Assembly: GCA_002392385.1 (NCBI GenBank)
Contig: DGGX01000024.1
Coordinates: 1 to 26,369, forward strand
Source of the DNA: Lachnospiraceae bacterium UBA3863
Lineage (GTDB): Bacteria > Bacillota > Clostridia > Lachnospirales > Lachnospiraceae
DNA length: 26,369 bases
Reading direction: 5' to 3'
The position numbers and the translations under genes are program-made. Below, one piece after another: positions 22,466 through 26,369 of the stretch (position 1 is its first letter; every line of letters begins with the position of its first letter). Under the pieces are notes generated by a model, which was not told the DNA's origin, did no database searches, and worked only from the letters and a program-made list of their open reading frames with translations.

Positions 22466-24049
22466 GTGAAAATTATTAAATCCACGGACATTCCGGGACT
22501 GATCAAAGATGGTGATATGGTGGTCATGCCCGGTATCACAAACTGTTATGCGGAGGAGGCCATGATCCGCATCGCGGAATCCTATGAGAAGACCGGACAT
22601 CCGGCCCACCTGACCCTCTTCTGGCAGGCGGCGATCGGCATCCTGGGGGGAGACAGAGGCATCAGCTCCCTGTGCCAGGATGGCCTGTTCGACATCGCGA
22701 TCAGCGGCCACATCAGCGGCTGCGGCGTCCCGATGACTGAGTTCTGCCGTGACAACAGGGCGGAGTTCTATAATTTCCCCCAGGGCGTCACGATCCAGCT
22801 GCTGCGCGCGGCGGCCGACGGCGGCCCCGGTGTCATCACCAAGATCGGCCTGGGCACCTATATGGATCCCCGCGTGGACTGTGCGCAGATGAACTCCATC
22901 TCCAAGAAGAGACTGGTGGAACTGCTGGAGATCGACGGTGAGGAGTACCTGCTTTACAAGACCCCCAAGAAGAAATACGACGTCGTTCTCATCCGCGGCA
23001 CCTACATCGACGAGGAAGGCAACATCTCCATCGAGAACGAAGCCTATAAGAACGGCTACCTGATGGCGGCAGCGGCAGCCAAGGCCACCGGCGGCATCGT
23101 CATCGCCCAGGTCGAGAAGGTGATCCAGAGCGGCAGCAGGAACCCCAAGGACATCGAGATCCCCGGCATCCTCGTGGACTATGCCTTTGAAGCGGATCCC
23201 TACTATCACATGCAGACCGGCGACACCCAGTTCGATCCCGCCTTCGCAGGCCAGGTCAGAGTACCGCTCGCCTCCATCCCGCCCATGCCGATGAACTTCA
23301 AGAAGGTCATCTGCCGCAGAGCGGCCATGGAGATTAACAAGGGCGACATTGTCAACCTGGGCGTGGGCACACCGGAATTCGTCTCCAACGTCGCGGGCGA
23401 GGAGGGATGCCCGGATCTGTTCACCCTGACCTCCGAGTCCGGCGCCATCGGCGGACTGTCGGGCAAGGCACATGATTTCGGCGCCTCCAGAAATGCCTCC
23501 GCGATGATCGAGAACGAGGACATGATGGTCATCTACAACGGCGGCACACTGGATGAGGGCATCCTGGGCTTCCTGCAGGTGGACGAAAACGGCAATGTCA
23601 ACTCCAGTTCCAGAAACGGCCTGGGCATCGGCATCGGCGGTTTCATGAACGTGGCGGCGGGCGCTACGCACCCCCTGTTCATCGCCCAGATGGTGGCCGG
23701 CACCAGGGGCAATGCGCCGGTGTATGAGTTCGGCAACGGCCAGCTCAAGATCGTCAGGGAAGGCAACGTCAAGAAGTTCATCAAGAAGGTCGACCAGATC
23801 TCCTTCAACGGCAAGATCGGCCTGGAGCAGAACAAGGACATCATGTTCATCACCGAGAGAGCGGTCTTCAAGCTCACAGAAGAGGGCATGACCCTGATCG
23901 AGATCGCCCCCGGTCTGGATCTGCAGAAGGATGTTCTGGATCAGATGGAATTCGAGCCCATCATCTCCCCCGATCTCAAGCTCATGCCTGCCGAGATCTT
24001 CAACGAGGAGTGGGGCGGCCTGGCGGAATACGTGCATTCCAAGGGCTGA
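22466..24049 (+). CDS. Family I acyl-CoA:carboxylate CoA-transferase, divergent copy 3
   Basis: A 527-residue fused CoA-transferase that starts at GTG (22466), supported by TAGGAGGGG 8 bases upstream and by the next codons matching the family N-terminus (KSTDIPGLIKDGD). The catalytic residue is Glu324 in LTSESGAIGG. It is clearly further from the other two copies than they are from each other: GLAECxPxGSVNVS becomes GFLQVDENGNVNSS, and the region after the Glu reads GLSGKAHDFGASRNASAM. A different acyl partner is therefore likely. It leads an operon with a NifU-like gene and SDR 2, although a terminator-like hairpin (24086) lies between it and the NifU-like gene. This promoter is the strongest by sequence in the window. 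Confidence 0.92.
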   Translation: MKIIKSTDIPGLIKDGDMVVMPGITNCYAEEAMIRIAESYEKTGHPAHLTLFWQAAIGILGGDRGISSLCQDGLFDIAISGHISGCGVPMTEFCRDNRAEFYNFPQGVTIQLLRAAADGGPGVITKIGLGTYMDPRVDCAQMNSISKKRLVELLEIDGEEYLLYKTPKKKYDVVLIRGTYIDEEGNISIENEAYKNGYLMAAAAAKATGGIVIAQVEKVIQSGSRNPKDIEIPGILVDYAFEADPYYHMQTGDTQFDPAFAGQVRVPLASIPPMPMNFKKVICRRAAMEINKGDIVNLGVGTPEFVSNVAGEEGCPDLFTLTSESGAIGGLSGKAHDFGASRNASAMIENEDMMVIYNGGTLDEGILGFLQVDENGNVNSSSRNGLGIGIGGFMNVAAGATHPLFIAQMVAGTRGNAPVYEFGNGQLKIVREGNVKKFIKKVDQISFNGKIGLEQNKDIMFITERAVFKLTEEGMTLIEIAPGLDLQKDVLDQMEFEPIISPDLKLMPAEIFNEEWGGLAEYVHSKG

Positions 24050-24085
24050 GCCGCAGACGGAAGGAACAGGCTGTCGTAATAACAC

Positions 24086-24133
24086 TGAGTCTCGGAAGCC
24101 AGGATCTTCAGAGGCTTCCGGGACTCATTTTTT
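24086..24133 (+). terminator. Intrinsic terminator after CoA-transferase 3
   Basis: TGAGTCTCGGAAGCC (24086-24100) pairs with GGCTTCCGGGACTCA (24113-24127) with one G-T pair, followed by six T residues. The next gene starts 22 bp later with no space for a separate promoter, so read-through must supply the NifU-like gene and SDR 2. Confidence 0.8.
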
Positions 24134-24154
24134 GTTATTAATAGGAGCAGAAAC

Positions 24155-24538
24155 ATGGCAGCGAGTATGGATGACAGCATGAAGTACATACGGAGGTTGG
24201 ACAAATCGCCCGCTCCGGAGAACGATTACAGCGAGACACACATTGGAGACGAACTGAGGCAGGATATCGAGGCTGTCCTGAACCTTTTCGTGCGCCCCAA
24301 ACTGCAGGAGCACAGAGGGGATATCGAAGTCAGCTATCTGGATGACAACGGCACGCTCTGGGTGGAGCTGACGGGGGAATGCGTCGGATGTCCCTCCGCA
24401 GACGATACCGCCAAGAGTCTGGTGGAGAAGGAACTCGTCGAGCGCCTGCCGCAGATCAAAGCGGTGGAACTGGACACAGGCATTACTTACGACATCATCG
24501 AAAGCGCCATGCGGCTGATGGGCGGACGCGGTAAATGA
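24155..24538 (+). CDS. NifU C-terminal-domain-like protein (possible Fe-S scaffold)
   Basis: A 127-residue protein whose residues about 33-105 resemble the NifU/NfuA C-terminal domain: a helix DELRQDIEAVLNLFVRPKLQEHRGDIEV, then ELTGECVGCPSADDTAKSLVEKELVERLP, with the CxxC pair Cys76/Cys79 that binds a [4Fe-4S] cluster in that family. The usual GGD of the domain is RGD (54-56), and there is an extra acidic N-terminus and a short C-terminal tail. An AGGAG site precedes the ATG. As the only Fe-S assembly-type gene here, it could help load the [4Fe-4S] cluster of the dehydratase-like enzymes; this is inference from context only. Confidence 0.8.
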   Translation: MAASMDDSMKYIRRLDKSPAPENDYSETHIGDELRQDIEAVLNLFVRPKLQEHRGDIEVSYLDDNGTLWVELTGECVGCPSADDTAKSLVEKELVERLPQIKAVELDTGITYDIIESAMRLMGGRGK

Positions 24539-24620
24539 GCGTCCCCTGCAGTCTGCGGCTTTCATGACGATAACAGGGGATCCACAGGTTTATAGTTTTA
24601 AACACAGGAGGAGAGGAATT

Positions 24621-25460
24621 ATGGCACTGAACAGAAAGATGGGCATTCCCAGTTTTGACATGACCGGCAAGACCGTTCTGATCACCGGCGGATCGCAGGG
24701 CATCGGATTCGGTATCGCGGCTGCTTTTGCCGCCTATGGCGCGAACGTGGCTATCACTGCCAGGACCGTGTCCAAGGTGGAGGATGCCGCCAATGACCTG
24801 AACGAGAATTACTGCAAGGGCGGCAGAGCCATCGCCATCCCCGCGGACTCCAGCAAGCCCGAGGATATCCAGATGGTCATCGACAAGACCGTGGAGGCCT
24901 TCGGAGAGATCAACATCTTCATCAACAATGCGGGTATCTCCGGCAAGACGGCCAAGATCCTTTCCGACGGCTGCGACGCGGCCAACTTTGACAAGGTCAT
25001 CGGCACCAACCTCCGCGGCATGTTCCTGTTCGACCAGGCGGTCGCCAGGCAGATGGTCAAGCAGAACGAGACCAACGGCAAGAAGGGCGGCAAGATCATC
25101 AACATCGCCTCCGTCGGCGGACTGATCGGCGGCCCCGGCGTGGTGGCCTACGGCGCGTCCAAGGCCGGGGCCCTGTCCCTGACCAGGACATTCGCCAACG
25201 AGATGGCCAGAGAGAACATCACCGTGAACGCGGTCTGCCCCGGCTACGTGGTGACCTCCCTCAACGAGGATGTCTTCATCGACAAGGAGACCGGCGGATT
25301 CACCAAGGTCTATGAGCTGTCCGCCAAGAACACGGCGGTCAGGAGACTGGGCACCATCGAAGAGGTGGCGGGTCCCGTCCTGGCCATGGCGTCCGACTGC
25401 TTCAACTACATGACCGGCACCTACCTGCTGCTAGACGGCGGCCAGACGATCGGAAGATAA
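24621..25460 (+). CDS. Short-chain dehydrogenase/reductase, SDR 2
   Basis: A 279-residue classical SDR. The ATG at 24621 is chosen for its AGGAGGAGAGG site; an upstream in-frame ATG would add a tail unlike the family. Motifs: TGGSQGIG (22-29), NNAG (102-105), Ser164 (ASVGG), Tyr177 and Lys181 (YGASK), and a C-terminal TGTYLLLDGGQTIGR. The ITART sequence after the second strand (45-49) suggests NADP. It is not a close copy of SDR 1, so it probably acts on a different intermediate. It closes the CoA-transferase 3 operon, followed by a terminator. Predicted to interconvert a hydroxyl and keto group; the substrate is unknown. Confidence 0.9.
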   Translation: MALNRKMGIPSFDMTGKTVLITGGSQGIGFGIAAAFAAYGANVAITARTVSKVEDAANDLNENYCKGGRAIAIPADSSKPEDIQMVIDKTVEAFGEINIFINNAGISGKTAKILSDGCDAANFDKVIGTNLRGMFLFDQAVARQMVKQNETNGKKGGKIINIASVGGLIGGPGVVAYGASKAGALSLTRTFANEMARENITVNAVCPGYVVTSLNEDVFIDKETGGFTKVYELSAKNTAVRRLGTIEEVAGPVLAMASDCFNYMTGTYLLLDGGQTIGR

Positions 25461-25491
25461 GCGTGCAGTCACGCTGAACTGAATGAATGAA

Positions 25492-25534
25492 AAAACATTC
25501 CTCGGAGACGAGTCCTCGCTCCGGGGAATGTTTT
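25492..25534. terminator. Bidirectional terminator between SDR 2 and the TetR gene
   Basis: AAAACATTCCTCGGAG (25492-25507) pairs with CTCCGGGGAATGTTTT (25519-25534), with one G-T pair, and CGAG/CTCG extends the stem inward. The A and T runs on both sides serve the convergent genes. The core resembles the hairpins at 19082 and 15437. Confidence 0.88.
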
Positions 25535-25613
25535 ATGCAGAACCGTATGGGAAAATCGTCCGTTCCTTCACGGGGCCGGCAGGGGCCGCGGGGACCGGTC
25601 AGGAAGTGTGTTC

Positions 25614-26240
25614 TTACAGGGAGGCGACCAGGTCCATGCAGAAGTCCAGTATGTGCTGCTGCAGCTGGACGTCGCCGGTCTCCTGATACTCGTCCTTGAG
25701 CATGACGCCGGTGAAGGGGAAGGTGATGATGGAGTTACTGATGGCCTGACTGTAGACCAGGGCCTTGTTCACGGGCATGGGCTTGATGGCCATGACCAGA
25801 CGGGCGATGGGCTCCAGAATGAACTGACGGATGGTGGCGCCCAGAGGGGCGTAGAGTCCGTCCGGGACCGCCGTGCTGTTGATGGAGAGTCTCACGGAAC
25901 AGAAATTCCGGGGGTCCATGGCCACCTGGATCTGCAGCTGCAAGTACATCTGCAGGAAACGGAGAGCCTCCTCCCGGGAGAGCGGGTGATCCGCCTCCGC
26001 TGCAGCGAGAGAGTCGCTCAGAGGCTTATAATAGAGAATGTGATAATTGATAATGTCATCGATCACGCATTTGCAAAGGTTTTCCTTTGTCGTAAAATAA
26101 AAGGCGATGGCAGACTGGCTGCAGCCTGCGTGCGCGGCGATCATGCGGGTAGTGACGGCGTCATAGGACTTGTTGCCGATCAGTGTTCTTGCGGAATTGA
26201 TGATTTTCTTGCGGGTGCGTTCACCCTTTGCTTTGACCAT
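25614..26240 (-). CDS. TetR/AcrR-family transcriptional regulator
   Basis: A 208-residue regulator with an N-terminal helix-turn-helix (about 7-55): RTRKKIINSARTLI, then VTTRMIAAHAGCSQSAIAFYFTTKENL, the classic TetR recognition segment in which the usual YYHF-type motif is FYFTTKENL. The C-terminal all-helical part is the ligand-binding and dimer domain and has no recognisable signature. The ATG at 26240 is favoured by a GGGGGAG ribosome site; a GTG 11 codons upstream has none. It is the only regulator in the window, so it is the leading candidate to bind the palindromic motif found at the island promoters, releasing it on binding substrate or an acyl-CoA. Its own promoter region lies at the right window edge, where only a half-site (TAATGACC, 26361-26368) can be seen. 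Confidence 0.9.
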   Translation of the reverse strand: MVKAKGERTRKKIINSARTLIGNKSYDAVTTRMIAAHAGCSQSAIAFYFTTKENLCKCVIDDIINYHILYYKPLSDSLAAAEADHPLSREEALRFLQMYLQLQIQVAMDPRNFCSVRLSINSTAVPDGLYAPLGATIRQFILEPIARLVMAIKPMPVNKALVYSQAISNSIITFPFTGVMLKDEYQETGDVQLQQHILDFCMDLVASL

Positions 26241-26369
26241 GTCAGTCTCCCCCGGTCCAGCCGGGCCGGACACGTTTGTGTTGAATAGATATGCCTTGTA
26301 CAGGGAAATTGTGGATGGTGTTTACAGATCCGTGGACAGCAGGCACATTTAGACAATATGTAATGACCT

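Noticed and set aside
1093..26240. Classical 4-aminobutyrate/4-hydroxybutyrate fermentation cluster
   Set aside because: There is no GABA aminotransferase, 4-hydroxybutyrate dehydrogenase or Cat2/AbfT-type CoA-transferase, and the dehydratase homologues change key substrate residues.
26241..26369. Full operator at the TetR promoter
   Set aside because: Only one half-site (TAATGACC) is visible before the window ends, so autoregulation cannot be claimed.

Overview
The window is GC-rich bacterial DNA with AGGAGG-type ribosome binding sites, sigma-A-like promoters and Firmicutes-style intrinsic terminators. The partial FtsH at the left edge closely resembles Lachnospiraceae FtsH as I remember it, so a high-GC gut clostridium of that group is the best guess. 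After ftsH, almost the whole window (about 1.1 to 26.3 kb) is one metabolic island for a carboxylic acid handled as CoA thioesters. It contains no phage, insertion sequence, rRNA, tRNA or CRISPR that I can see.

Layout. 3-983: end of ftsH. 1093-2595 (-): ANL-family acyl-CoA ligase 1. 2926-7346 (+): operon of acyl-CoA dehydrogenase, short-chain reductase, 3-hydroxyacyl-CoA dehydrogenase, hotdog thioesterase and an NMO/FabK-like flavoenzyme. 7432-9900 (-): crotonase and a 4-hydroxybutyryl-CoA dehydratase-like enzyme (copy 1). 10239-15395 (+): operon of GntP-type permease, MaoC hydratase, OFA-type MFS carrier and acyl-CoA ligase 2. 15613-17211 (-) and 17453-19054 (+): two divergent propionate-CoA-transferase-family enzymes. 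19206-19712 (-): small membrane protein. 19820-20479: a noncoding stretch with a ten-unit, ~53-bp palindromic tandem array. 20528-22132 (-): dehydratase-like copy 2. 22466-25460 (+): third CoA-transferase, NifU-like protein and second short-chain reductase. 25614-26240 (-): TetR regulator.

How the genes may work together (inference). Two permeases import the acid; ligases or CoA-transferases activate it; the [4Fe-4S]/FAD dehydratase-like enzymes do a difficult elimination or isomerisation; crotonase or MaoC hydratases, SDRs, the hydroxyacyl-CoA dehydrogenase, the acyl-CoA dehydrogenase and the FabK-like protein interconvert enoyl, hydroxy, oxo and saturated acyl-CoAs; the thioesterase or CoA-transferases release the product. 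No thiolase, ETF, aminotransferase or 4-hydroxybutyrate dehydrogenase is present, so this is not the textbook GABA-to-butyrate route and carbon-chain cleavage is not encoded here.

Two points stand out. First, the two dehydratase paralogues (about 90% identical by hand count) keep the Fe-S ligands of 4-hydroxybutyryl-CoA dehydratase but lack the residue equivalent to Glu455 and change the His-Gln-Thr substrate loop, which suggests a different substrate or reaction. Second, a 12-bp palindromic motif close to GGTCAAATGACC recurs at nearly every metabolic promoter, which predicts one regulon, plausibly controlled by the terminal TetR protein. The substrate cannot be read from the sequence.
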